The notes below the pieces were generated by a model. That model was not told the origin of the DNA and did not search any database. It saw only the letters and a program-made list of their open reading frames with translations. Both the position numbers and the translations under genes were made by a program. From NCBI GenBank assembly GCA_016793585.1, contig JAEUJR010000625.1, forward strand, positions 1 to 5,789: DNA of 5,789 nucleotides, given 5' to 3'. This document shows, piece after piece, positions 1-5,788 of the stretch (position 1 is its first letter; each line of letters opens with the position of its first letter). Source of the DNA: Archangium sp. Lineage in GTDB: Bacteria > Myxococcota > Myxococcia > Myxococcales > Myxococcaceae.

Positions 1-235
1 TGATGGTGTACGTGAAGGTGTCGGCGCCGAAGGTGTCGGGTGTGGGCGTGTAGGTGACGCTCGCGCCGCCCATGGCCAGGGCCGCGGTGCCGTTCATCGG
101 CTGCGTCACGGCGGTGATGCGCAACGACTCGCCGGTGTCGGGGGCGATGGAGTCGTTCGCCAGCACGTCGATGGCGTTGTTCATCGAGTCTTCGGCGACG
201 GTGACGGTGTCGGCCGTGGCGGTCGGCGGGTCGTT
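1..235 (-). repeat. Cadherin/Ig-like module B3 (from residue 1251, cut by window edge)
   Basis: The third short-class module: TATADTVTVAEDSMNNAIDVLANDS, APDTGESLRITAVTQP, MNGTAALAMGGASVTYTP and DTFTYTI, where the window ends just before the expected SDG loop. Its opening motif keeps the E-D pair that B2 lacks. The protein certainly continues to the left of the window. Confidence 0.8.
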
Positions 236-3200
236 GACCGGGGTGACGGTGATCGCCACCGAGTCAGTGTCACTCAGCGCGCCGCCCACGCCCGTGTTTC
301 CGAGGTCGTTGGTGACGATGCGCAGCGAGGCCATGCCGTTGAAGTCGGCGGTCGGCTGGAACGAGAGCGTATCGAGCGCGGCGTTGGCCTGGGGCAGCGT
401 CGCGAGGAACGTCATCGACGCGTCGTTGGTGCCGTCGCCGACCGTGAAGACCAGCGCGGTGGTGGTGGCGAGCGTCAGGGTGCCGTTCGTGGCCGAGAGC
501 GAGATCTGAATCTGCTGGTTGGCAGCGTCGGGGTCGCTCACGGCGATGGCGCGCATGGCCGCCGCGTTGAAGGCGAGGGTGCCGTCTTCCACGACGGTCT
601 GCGCCATCGGCACCGCGTTCACCGGCGGGTCGTTCGCGGGCCCGACGATCACCTGCACGGTGGCCATCACCGAGAGGCCTCCCGGGTCGCTCACCGTGTA
701 GGTGAAGGAGTCGTTGCCGTTGTAACCGGGGGCAGGCGTGTACAGCACCGCGCTTCCGCCGGGCTGAATCGTCACCGTGCCGTGCGACGGCGTGCTCGTC
801 ATCGTGACGGTCAACGTCTCTCCGACGTCGGGCGCGATGCTGTCGTTGGCGAGCACGTCGAGGCGGTTGTTGCTGGTGCCCTCGACCACCCCGAAGGTGT
901 CATTCACCGCGCTGGGAGGATCGTTCACCGGCGTGACGTTGACGCTGACCGTGGCGGTGGCCTGCCCGCCGTTGCCGTCGCTGATCGTGTACGTGAACGA
1001 GTCCATGCCGTTGAAGTTGGCGTTGGGCCGGTAGGTGAGCATCGTGCCGCCGGCCGAGACGATGCCGTTCATGGCGCTGCCGACCGCGACGATGGTGAGC
1101 GTCTCGGGGCCGTCGGGCAGCGACGAATCGTTCGCCAGCACGTCGAAGGTGCCGACCGTGTCTTCCTGCAGCGTGAAGCTGTCGTTCACCGCCGTGGGAG
1201 GGTCGTTGACCGGAGTCACGGTGATCGAGATCGTGTCGTCGTCCACCCGCGGCCCGCCATTGCCGGTGTTTCCGTTGTCGCCCGTCGTGATGCGCACCGA
1301 GGCTGCGCCGACGTAGTTGGGTAGCGGCCGGAAGGTGACGGTCTGCAGCGCCGCGAGGATCGGCGCGAGCCGGCCGGTGAAGGTCATCGTGAGATCGTCG
1401 ACGCCGTCGCCGGTCTGGAACGTGACGTTGGGTACCACCGCCACCGAGATCGTGCCGGCCGTCGCGGTGAGGGTGATGGTGAGCTCACCCATGCCGAGGT
1501 CGACGTCGGCGACCGAGATCGAGTTGCCCGTGCCGACGGTGAAGACGAGCGAGGTGTCTTCGACGATCGTCTGGCTCGGCGGCACCGTGTTGATCGGCGG
1601 GTCGTTGACCGGGTTCACCACCGTCACCAACGTCGTCGCGTCGTTCATCGACTGCGGGTCTGGCACCGCCGTCGTCACCGAGACCGGCACCGACAGCATG
1701 CCGCCAGCCATGGTGACGTTCGCGGTGATGGTGATCGGCTCGGCCATACCAGGCGCGAGCGAGCCACGCGTGCAGGTGACGGTGACGCCGGCGCGCGAGC
1801 ACGACCAGTTCGTGCCGGTGGCGCTGATGAAGGTCGTCTCGGCGGGCAGCGTGAAGGTGACGCGAACCGTGGTCGCGGTGCTCTCGCCAGCGTTGTTCAC
1901 GTTCAACGTCCACACCACGTTCGAGTCTTCGTCGACGGGCGACGGGTTGGCGCTGATCGCGATCGAGAGATCGGAGCGCGGCGAGAGCGTGTCGGTGTCG
2001 GTCGCGAGGTTGTTGAGCAGGTTGGGGTCGTTGATGATCGGCGGGCTGAAGACCGACGCCTGATTCACGAGCGTGCCGGTCGAAGCCGGGTTGATCGTGC
2101 CGGTGATCGTGAAGACGATCTCCTGCCCGCTGGGAATGTTCACCAGCGCGTTGATGCTGCCCGTGCCCGACGCGGGGCAGGTGGCAGCGCCCGTGCCAGC
2201 ACACGTCCACGCGACGCCGGTGAGGGCGCCCGGCATGGTGTCGATCACCCGTGCGCCATTGGCGCCGCCGGGGCCGAGGTTGCGAACGCGCAGGGTGTAC
2301 GTCGTCGTGGTGCCCGGCACCGAGGTGGTGACGCCGTTGGTGATGGTGACCTCGAGGTTCGCGGGCTCGAGGCAGAGCGGCACGTCGACGACCTGGTTGG
2401 CGACGATGGTGGCGACGACGGCGGTCGAGTTGCCCGTCGCTCCGCGGGTCGCGCCGTTGGTGGGGAATTCGGTGAGGCCGTTGGAGGACGTGGTGCCGCC
2501 CGGCCCGCCGGCCGCCGAGCGCGTCGGAGCGCCGCCGGCGACCGCGATGAAGCCACCCGAGCCACCGCCGCCCGGGCCGGTCGCTTCGTCGAGGCCCGAC
2601 GAGATGAGCTGGCTGCCACCTTCGCCGCCGTTGGCCGCGATCGAGAAGCCGCTGATCGCGTTCGCGCGCACGACGACCGTTCCGCCGGCGCCGCCGCCAC
2701 CCGGAGAGTCGCGGTGCGAGCCCGCCGTGTTCGCGCCCGGCGCTCCGTTCGCGACCAGCGCGCCCGCGCCGTTCACCGTCGTGGCCATCACGTAGATGAG
2801 CCCACCACCGCGGCCACCAGCGCCCGACGCGCTCTGATCGCCGTCGCCTGCGCCGCCACCGCCGCCGAAGAAGAGCCGGCCCGTCGCCGAGGGATCGAGT
2901 GGGCGCCCGCCGAGCCCGCCGCGTTCACGGCGCGTGTTGCCGCCCCACGCCCCGGCCGCGGGCCCCGAGGTGACGGCGTTCTGGTTGGTGGCCGAGAAGC
3001 TGTAGCCGCCGCGCCCGCCGCCCGAGTTGTTCGCCAGCGCCGCCGCGCCGCCGGTGTTCGTCGGCAGCGTACGCCCCGGGTCGAGCTGCCACGCCTGGAA
3101 GCCGATGGCCGTCGCGTCCATCACGCCCTGGCCGCTCCACAGGTTCGTGTTCGTCGCGTTGGCACCGCCGCCGCCACCCGCGCGCACCGCGTTGCCGCCG

Positions 3201-3985
3201 CCACCGCCGTTGGCCGGAGCGCCGCGCCCATAGCGGCCGCTCACGGCGTCGTAGCTGGCCTGGTACCCGGCGATGCTCTCGCCCTTTTCGCCGCCGAGAT
3301 CGGCCGTCGCGCCGCGGTTGGTGGTGACGTCGGTCGCGATCGCCGCCGTCGAGTTGTCGGTCGCCCCACCACGAAAGCCGAGCCCGCCCACGTCGATGGT
3401 GCCCTGCAGCGTCAGCGTGTCACGTACGTGCAGCGCGACGATGCCGCCACGCTGGCCGTCCCACGGGAGCGCCGTCACCGTGCCCGTCATCGACACCGTC
3501 AGCGTCGTGAACTGGGGAATCCGAACGACCTGCGTGCGCCCTGAAGCCGAGTAGCCGTTCTTCAGGCCCATACACCCGCTGCCGATGGTGATCGTGTTGC
3601 CCGCGATCGACGAGACCTCGACCATCTCGTGCAGGCCAGCGCCGTTGAGCGCGGTGACGTTGCCGTAGTTGGCCGTGTCGGTCGCGTCGATGGTCGCGCC
3701 CTGCGCCTGGTAGATCATGACGAGATCGCCCGCGGCGAGCGGCCCGAAGGTCACGCTGTCGAGCTGGGTGACGTCGGCCACCTGCAGCGTCGTGGCTCCA
3801 GCGGCCGCGTTGGCCGTCAGCGCCGTGTACTCGTTCAGCTGTACGACGCCGTTCACGGTGAAGGCGCCGTCATTGCCGACGATCGTCTGCGCGCTCTTCG
3901 CGACGTCTGCAGGAAGGTGCTTCTCGGTACAACCCACGACGAGCACACCCGTCAGCAACAGGACGAGCCTCGAGACGTTGATCAC
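1..3985 (-). CDS. Giant modular surface lipoprotein (glycine-rich region, DUF11 pair, cadherin/Ig-like repeats), 3' end outside window
   Basis: One frame stays open from GTG at 3985 to the left edge (codons from position 2; 1328 residues, no stop). The start is set by GGGAGG seven bases upstream and by the lipoprotein signal peptide it creates: a short n-region with Arg6, hydrophobic residues 7-17, and lipobox V-V-G-C with Cys19. Domains in order: N-terminal module 20-180, containing GDLVMIYQAQGA, a pattern I associate with glycine-rich bacterial surface proteins; glycine-rich region about 180-515; two DUF11 domains, about 542-668 and 672-793, each with a paired-Cys strand (WTC...TC and WSC...TC); then cadherin/Ig-like modules joined by NDPP at 794, 927, 1021, 1118 and 1251. 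The Sec/lipoprotein route implies an envelope anchor, and Thr follows the Cys, so no Asp+2 retention signal is seen. An adhesin or matrix role is inferred from architecture; no catalytic motif is visible. Myxobacteria commonly carry DUF11 lipoproteins, but I cannot name this one. Confidence 0.93.
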   Translation of the reverse strand, partial: MINVSRLVLLLTGVLVVGCTEKHLPADVAKSAQTIVGNDGAFTVNGVVQLNEYTALTANAAAGATTLQVADVTQLDSVTFGPLAAGDLVMIYQAQGATIDATDTANYGNVTALNGAGLHEMVEVSSIAGNTITIGSGCMGLKNGYSASGRTQVVRIPQFTTLTVSMTGTVTALPWDGQRGGIVALHVRDTLTLQGTIDVGGLGFRGGATDNSTAAIATDVTTNRGATADLGGEKGESIAGYQASYDAVSGRYGRGAPANGGGGGNAVRAGGGGGANATNTNLWSGQGVMDATAIGFQAWQLDPGRTLPTNTGGAAALANNSGGGRGGYSFSATNQNAVTSGPAAGAWGGNTRRERGGLGGRPLDPSATGRLFFGGGGGAGDGDQSASGAGGRGGGLIYVMATTVNGAGALVANGAPGANTAGSHRDSPGGGGAGGTVVVRANAISGFSIAANGGEGGSQLISSGLDEATGPGGGGSGGFIAVAGGAPTRSAAGGPGGTTSSNGLTEFPTNGATRGATGNSTAVVATIVANQVVDVPLCLEPANLEVTITNGVTTSVPGTTTTYTLRVRNLGPGGANGARVIDTMPGALTGVAWTCAGTGAATCPASGTGSINALVNIPSGQEIVFTITGTINPASTGTLVNQASVFSPPIINDPNLLNNLATDTDTLSPRSDLSIAISANPSPVDEDSNVVWTLNVNNAGESTATTVRVTFTLPAETTFISATGTNWSCSRAGVTVTCTRGSLAPGMAEPITITANVTMAGGMLSVPVSVTTAVPDPQSMNDATTLVTVVNPVNDPPINTVPPSQTIVEDTSLVFTVGTGNSISVADVDLGMGELTITLTATAGTISVAVVPNVTFQTGDGVDDLTMTFTGRLAPILAALQTVTFRPLPNYVGAASVRITTGDNGNTGNGGPRVDDDTISITVTPVNDPPTAVNDSFTLQEDTVGTFDVLANDSSLPDGPETLTIVAVGSAMNGIVSAGGTMLTYRPNANFNGMDSFTYTISDGNGGQATATVSVNVTPVNDPPSAVNDTFGVVEGTSNNRLDVLANDSIAPDVGETLTVTMTSTPSHGTVTIQPGGSAVLYTPAPGYNGNDSFTYTVSDPGGLSVMATVQVIVGPANDPPVNAVPMAQTVVEDGTLAFNAAAMRAIAVSDPDAANQQIQISLSATNGTLTLATTTALVFTVGDGTNDASMTFLATLPQANAALDTLSFQPTADFNGMASLRIVTNDLGNTGVGGALSDTDSVAITVTPVNDPPTATADTVTVAEDSMNNAIDVLANDSIAPDTGESLRITAVTQPMNGTAALAMGGASVTYTPTPDTFGADTFTYTI
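236..634 (-). repeat. Cadherin-like module A2 (133 residues, 1118-1250)
   Basis: The second long-class module: AQTVVEDGTLAF, IAVSDPDAANQQIQISLSAT, NGTLTLA, FTVGDGTNDASMTF, LPQANAALDTLSF, PTADFNGMASLRI, NDLGNTGVGG and TDSVAITVTPVNDPP. It matches A1 motif for motif and in total length, despite considerable sequence divergence. Confidence 0.78.
635..925 (-). repeat. Cadherin/Ig-like module B2 (97 residues, 1021-1117)
   Basis: Same class as B1, with SAVNDTFGVVEGTSNN, LDVLANDS, PSHGTVTIQPGGSAVLYTP, NGNDSFTYTVSD and ATVQVIVGPANDPP. It differs from B1 and B3 at two conserved acidic spots: EG replaces the usual E-D near the start, and PGG replaces the GNGG loop after YTVSD. The exit linker reads VGPANDPP rather than VTPVNDPP. 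Confidence 0.82.
926..1207 (-). repeat. Cadherin/Ig-like module B1 (94 residues, 927-1020)
   Basis: The short module class: TAVNDSFTLQEDTVGTFDVLANDS, then LTIVAV, MNGIVSAGGTMLTYRPNANF, NGMDSFTYTISDGNGG and ATVSVNVTPVNDPP. The VLANDS and D-S-F-T-Y-T-I-S-D signatures are those of the widespread tandem Ig/cadherin-like repeats of giant bacterial adhesins. It follows A1 and precedes B2. Confidence 0.82.
1208..1606 (-). repeat. Cadherin-like module A1 (133 residues, 794-926)
   Basis: This unit runs from one NDPP linker to the next. It contains SQTIVEDTSLVF, a SVADVD segment, LTITLTATAGTISVA, a GDGVDDLTMTF strand, LAPILAALQTVTF, RPLPNYVGAASVRI and GDNGNTGNGG before TPVNDPP. The acidic VEDT, ADVD and DGVDD stretches resemble calcium-ligand positions of cadherin-like folds. 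It is exactly as long as module A2 (399 bases each). Confidence 0.78.
1607..1972 (-). other. DUF11 domain 2 of the lipoprotein (residues about 672-793)
   Basis: It starts S-D-L-S-I-A-I-S-A-N-P-S-P-V, has the WTLNVNNAGES strand (the equivalent of NxGP in copy 1), FTLPAETTFISATG, then WSCSRAGVTVTC with two cysteines spaced like a disulfide pair, and ends MNDATTLVTVVNP. This is a typical DUF11 layout and clearly related to copy 1, but diverged enough that duplication is not recent. It runs straight into the first NDPP linker of the cadherin-like array. Confidence 0.82.
1980..2362 (-). other. DUF11 domain 1 of the lipoprotein (residues about 542-668)
   Basis: The segment begins A-N-L-E-V-T-I-T-N-G, continues with TYTLRVRNLGPGGANGARV, a WTCAGTGAATC strand pair, and ends in TNGT/NQASV-type strands with LLNNLATDTDT. 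These are the hallmarks of the DUF11 beta-sandwich repeat of bacterial surface proteins: a [VL]xNxGP strand, xVxDxxP, a Cys-containing strand, then a closing N-N-xAxxxT. It directly follows the glycine-rich region and is followed by a second copy. Confidence 0.8.
2440..3450 (-). other. Glycine-rich, probably beta-helical region of the lipoprotein (residues about 180-515)
   Basis: The translation is dominated by Gly, Ala, Asn, Thr and Ser, with runs of five glycines (around residues 245-260 and 370). Several segments share a rough pattern: a GG-x-GG cluster, alternating hydrophobic residues (GGLIYVMATTVNG, GGTVVVRANAISG, GGFIAVAGG), then short Gly/Ala turns and another GG cluster (ANGGEGG, AGGPGG). 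The first instance, GGIVALHVRDTLTLQGTIDVGG, begins near residue 179. Short hydrophobic strands separated by Gly turns are what one expects of a right-handed parallel beta-helix or a Gly-rich fibrous stalk. No catalytic residues are recognisable. The fold is an inference from pattern, not from a database match. Confidence 0.6.
3929..3985 (-). other. Lipoprotein signal peptide and lipobox (residues 1-19)
   Basis: The first 19 codons encode a short n-region (I-N-V-S-R), a Leu/Val-rich core (residues 7-17) and V-V-G-C, with Cys19 at 3929-3931. This fits a signal peptidase II site and diacylglycerol attachment. The n-region has only one basic residue (Arg6), which is weak but acceptable. The residue after Cys is Thr, then Glu. 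By the classic Asp+2 rule this would not hold the protein at the inner membrane, so outer-membrane or surface display is plausible, although sorting rules in myxobacteria may differ. Confidence 0.85.
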
Positions 3986-4058
3986 GTGAAAGCCTCCCAG
4001 ACGGCCGCGAGTGCTGGCCGAGTGAAGAATTGCGACTCTAATGGAATGCCATGGCACA
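3986..4058 (-). promoter_or_regulatory. Leader region upstream of the lipoprotein; promoter likely here but not resolved
   Basis: Between the hairpin and the GTG start lies the only AT-richer stretch of the gap (about 4022-4047, minus-strand CCATTAGAGTCGCAATTCTT). That is where a promoter would be expected. I cannot identify convincing -35/-10 boxes or a sigma-54 GG/GC pair. Two small symmetric elements are visible: the perfect palindrome TGCCATGGCA at 4047-4056, and an inverted repeat CGGCC...GGCCG at 4002-4020 just upstream of the ribosome binding site. Either could be chance at this GC content. Confidence 0.3.
3993..3998 (-). promoter_or_regulatory. Ribosome binding site of the giant lipoprotein
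   Basis: The minus strand reads GGGAGG here, a near-perfect Shine-Dalgarno sequence ending seven bases before the GTG at 3985. It decides the start codon, because no ATG lies nearby in this frame and the signal peptide begins exactly at this GTG. Confidence 0.8.
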
Positions 4059-4093
4059 CGACCACCAGCGTCTGACTGACGCTGGTGTGGTCG
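4059..4093 (-). terminator. Hairpin downstream of the kinase, possible terminator
   Basis: Arms CCAGCGTC (4065-4072) and GACGCTGG (4078-4085) pair perfectly around a five-base loop. The stem extends outward to CGACCA/TGGTCG with one two-base bulge, giving about 14 pairs. It begins about 30 bases after the kinase stop. On the minus strand no T-run follows (the next bases are TGTGCCATGG), so it is not a textbook intrinsic terminator. It could instead be an mRNA 3'-end stabiliser or a regulatory element for the lipoprotein gene. Confidence 0.45.
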
Positions 4094-4123
4094 AGGTGCG
4101 GGGAAGTGGGTGTGCGGCTGAAG

Positions 4124-5086
4124 TCAGATCAGCGCGGCGCCGAGCTCGGGCGCATTGCCGAACGTCTCGGTGTACCGCGAGAGGAAGCCCTGGCGAGTGA
4201 AGGCGTGCTCCTGGCACCCCTTCTTCTCGATGGCGTAGGTGGCGGCGAGGGCGGCGACCCGGCCGGTGACGGCGAGGGGCAGATCGCGCGAGAGGCCAAA
4301 CGCCAGGCCTGCGAGGTAGGCGTCGCCAGCGCCCGTGGGGTCGACGACCGCGGTGACCTTCGCGACGGGGATCTCGATGGTGGGCTTGCCGCGCTGGAAG
4401 ATTCGGCTGCCCTGCTCACCGCGGGTCATGATCGTCAGCGGCGCGGAGTCGATCAGCTGCTGCTCGGTCATGTTGGTGGCCTTCGCCATCATGCCGAACT
4501 CGTAGTCGTTGCCGATCAGCGCTGCGCAGCCGTCGAGGCCGGCCAGAATCTGGGCCTTCTCGAGGCGGGGCGTCTGCTTGCCCGGGTCGAAGATGTACTT
4601 CGCGCCGATGCGACGGCACTCCTGCATGTGGCGCATCATCGACTCGGGGTCGGTCGGCGAGATGAGCGCCCAGTCTTCCTTCGTCAGGCCGATCGACTCG
4701 AGCGTCACCTCGCGCGCGTGCACCACCGCGCCCGGGTAGAAGGCGACGATCTGGTTGTTGGCGACGTCGGTGTTGATGAAGCAGCTGGCGGTGAACTCGT
4801 TGTCGACCAGCTTGATGCCGCGCGTGTCGATGCTCAGCTTGTCGAGCGCGTTGCGGTAGTCGACGAAGTCCTGGCCGGCGGCCGAGACGATCGAGGTCTT
4901 CCCGCCCAGCAGCGCGAGGTTGTACGCGATGTTGCCGGCCGTACCGCCACGCATGCGCTTCATCGAGTCGACGAGGAAGCTCACCGTCAGCATGTGGACC
5001 TTGTCCGGGAGGATGTGGTCCGAGAACTTCCCGGGGAAGTTCATGATGTAGTCGTAAGCGAGGCTGCCGGTGACGATGACGCGCAT
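4124..5086 (-). CDS. adoK: Adenosine kinase-like PfkB-family kinase
   Basis: A complete 320-residue protein, the usual length for this family. It probably phosphorylates adenosine to AMP with ATP in the cytoplasm (purine salvage). Visible features: N-terminal GSLAYDYIMNFPGKFSD and VSFLVDSM (residues 7-42), which I recognise as close to the opening of Mycobacterium adenosine kinase; PfkB signature 1, GGTAGNIAYNLALLG (47-61); NDYE (193-196); the TRGEQG nucleotide-binding turn (221-226); and signature 2, DPTGAGD (249-255), whose Gly-Ala-Gly forms the anion hole and whose Asp255 is the catalytic base. An in-frame ATG at 5161 would add 25 residues, but the start at 5086 has AAGGA ten bases upstream and begins right at the first beta strand (MRVIVTGS). 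The gene lies 141 bases after sdhB with a hairpin between, so it is probably transcribed separately. PfkB substrate calls are error-prone; ribokinase-like sugar or nucleoside alternatives remain possible. Confidence 0.9.
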   Translation of the reverse strand: MRVIVTGSLAYDYIMNFPGKFSDHILPDKVHMLTVSFLVDSMKRMRGGTAGNIAYNLALLGGKTSIVSAAGQDFVDYRNALDKLSIDTRGIKLVDNEFTASCFINTDVANNQIVAFYPGAVVHAREVTLESIGLTKEDWALISPTDPESMMRHMQECRRIGAKYIFDPGKQTPRLEKAQILAGLDGCAALIGNDYEFGMMAKATNMTEQQLIDSAPLTIMTRGEQGSRIFQRGKPTIEIPVAKVTAVVDPTGAGDAYLAGLAFGLSRDLPLAVTGRVAALAATYAIEKKGCQEHAFTRQGFLSRYTETFGNAPELGAALI

Positions 5087-5096
5087 GGTGTTCGTT

Positions 5097-5101
5097 TCCT
5101 T
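5097..5101 (-). promoter_or_regulatory. Ribosome binding site of the adenosine kinase
   Basis: The minus strand reads AAGGA ten bases before the ATG at 5086. Spacing is slightly long, but this is the best purine tract nearby and it supports 5086 over the upstream in-frame ATG at 5161, which sits against the sdhB terminator hairpin. Confidence 0.55.
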
Positions 5102-5166
5102 GAGAGTGACTTCGGCCCGCCCATAGCGCAGCCGCGAGAGGCTGACGAGGGGCGCGGGCATGAAGA

Positions 5167-5207
5167 AGGCCGGTACCGCTCCACCGGAAATGGAGCGACA
5201 CCGGCCT
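5167..5207 (-). terminator. Intrinsic-type terminator after sdhB
   Basis: A long inverted repeat: arms 5167-5183 and 5191-5207 pair over 17 positions with only two adjacent mismatches, around a seven-base loop. The outer stem is GC-rich (AGGCCGGT/ACCGGCCT). On the minus strand it is followed by TTCTTCA, a short T-rich tail. It begins about 20 bases after the sdhB stop, the position expected for the end of an sdh operon transcript. Confidence 0.72.
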
Positions 5208-5227
5208 CGAGCCTGCTCAGGGGCGCT

Positions 5228-5788
5228 TCAGCTGCCCTTGAGGGTCGACTTGATCAGATCGCGGTTGAGCTCGGCGATGACCCGCGTGGGGATCTCTTTC
5301 GGGCACGCCGCTTCGCACTGCGAGAGGTTCGTGCAGGTGCCGAAGCCCTCGGCGTCCATCTGCATGGTCATGTTCTTCACCCGCTCGTACCGCTCGGGCT
5401 GACCCTGCGGCAGGTGCGCGAGGTGCGAGACCTTCGCCGAGACGAAGAGCATCGCCGAGGCGTTCTTGCAGGCCGCCACGCACGCGCCGCAGCCGATGCA
5501 GGCCGCCGCGTCCATCGCGAGGTCGGCGTCACGCTTGGGAACGGGCAGGGCGTTGGCGTCGGGCGTACCGCCCGTGTTCACCGAGACAAACCCGCCAGCC
5601 GCGATGATGCGATCGAAGGCCGACCGATCGACCACGAGATCCTTCACGACGGGGAACGCCTTCGCGCGCCACGGCTCGATGTAGACCTCGTCGCCGTCGT
5701 TGAAGTGCCGCATGTGCAGCTGGCAGGCGGTGACGCCCTTGTGGCCGCCGTGGGGCTTGCCGTTGATCACCATCGAGCACATGCCGCA
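5228..5788 (-). CDS. sdhB: Succinate dehydrogenase/fumarate reductase iron-sulfur subunit, C-terminal part
   Basis: The last 186 residues; the N-terminus lies beyond the right edge (family length is about 240-260). It passes electrons from the flavoprotein SdhA through three iron-sulfur clusters to the membrane quinone site. The fragment opens inside the [2Fe-2S] domain with C-G-M-C (fragment residues 1-4) and closing Cys22. Then comes [11 protein letters not shown] (Cys 97, 100, 103, 107) and [12 protein letters not shown] (Cys 152, 158, 162). By analogy with E. coli SdhB these serve the [4Fe-4S] cluster (97, 100, 103, 162) and the [3Fe-4S] cluster (107, 152, 158). All cysteines expected in this part are present. 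The spacer with [26 protein letters not shown] and [16 protein letters not shown] resembles the subfamily with a single cytochrome b558 subunit (Bacteroidetes, deltaproteobacteria) more than the E. coli type. The gene order sdhC-sdhA-sdhB would put sdhA just outside to the right. An ATG at 5782 is internal, not the start. Confidence 0.95.
   Translation of the reverse strand, partial: CGMCSMVINGKPHGGHKGVTACQLHMRHFNDGDEVYIEPWRAKAFPVVKDLVVDRSAFDRIIAAGGFVSVNTGGTPDANALPVPKRDADLAMDAAACIGCGACVAACKNASAMLFVSAKVSHLAHLPQGQPERYERVKNMTMQMDAEGFGTCTNLSQCEAACPKEIPTRVIAELNRDLIKSTLKGS

Noticed and set aside
1..1606. Tandem repeats as a CRISPR array or mobile element
   Set aside because: The periodicity is that of protein modules (282-399 bases, in frame, diverged), with no short identical direct repeats and unique spacers, and no transposase or terminal inverted repeats.
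1317..2795. Two long plus-strand open frames (1317-2063 and 2073-2795)
   Set aside because: They are antisense to the lipoprotein. Their translations are Val/Ser/Thr/Pro-rich shadows with no recognisable domain, and long antisense frames are expected where the real gene uses G/C at nearly every third position.
1485..3140. Minus-strand ATG frames in another phase (1485-2210, 2245-2700, 2925-3140)
   Set aside because: Their translations are Arg/His/Ala-rich out-of-frame shadows, while the frame from 3985 gives coherent DUF11 and cadherin-like domains throughout.
2440..3450. PE_PGRS-like or collagen-like protein
   Set aside because: Glycine runs are present, but there is no PE domain, no Gly-X-Y periodicity, and the hydrophobic strand pattern fits a beta-rich fold better.
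2714..4075. Plus-strand open frames at 2714-3544 and 3629-4075
   Set aside because: They are Arg/Ala/Val-rich, lack domain motifs, and overlap the well-supported lipoprotein on the other strand; the second even runs into the intergenic hairpin.
5087..5161. 25-residue N-terminal extension of the kinase from ATG at 5161
   Set aside because: The extension has no family counterpart, lacks a good ribosome binding site, and would start next to the terminator hairpin of sdhB.
4416..5201. Minus-strand frame overlapping the kinase in another phase
   Set aside because: Composition is His/Arg/Pro-rich shadow, while the overlapping frame carries both PfkB signatures intact.
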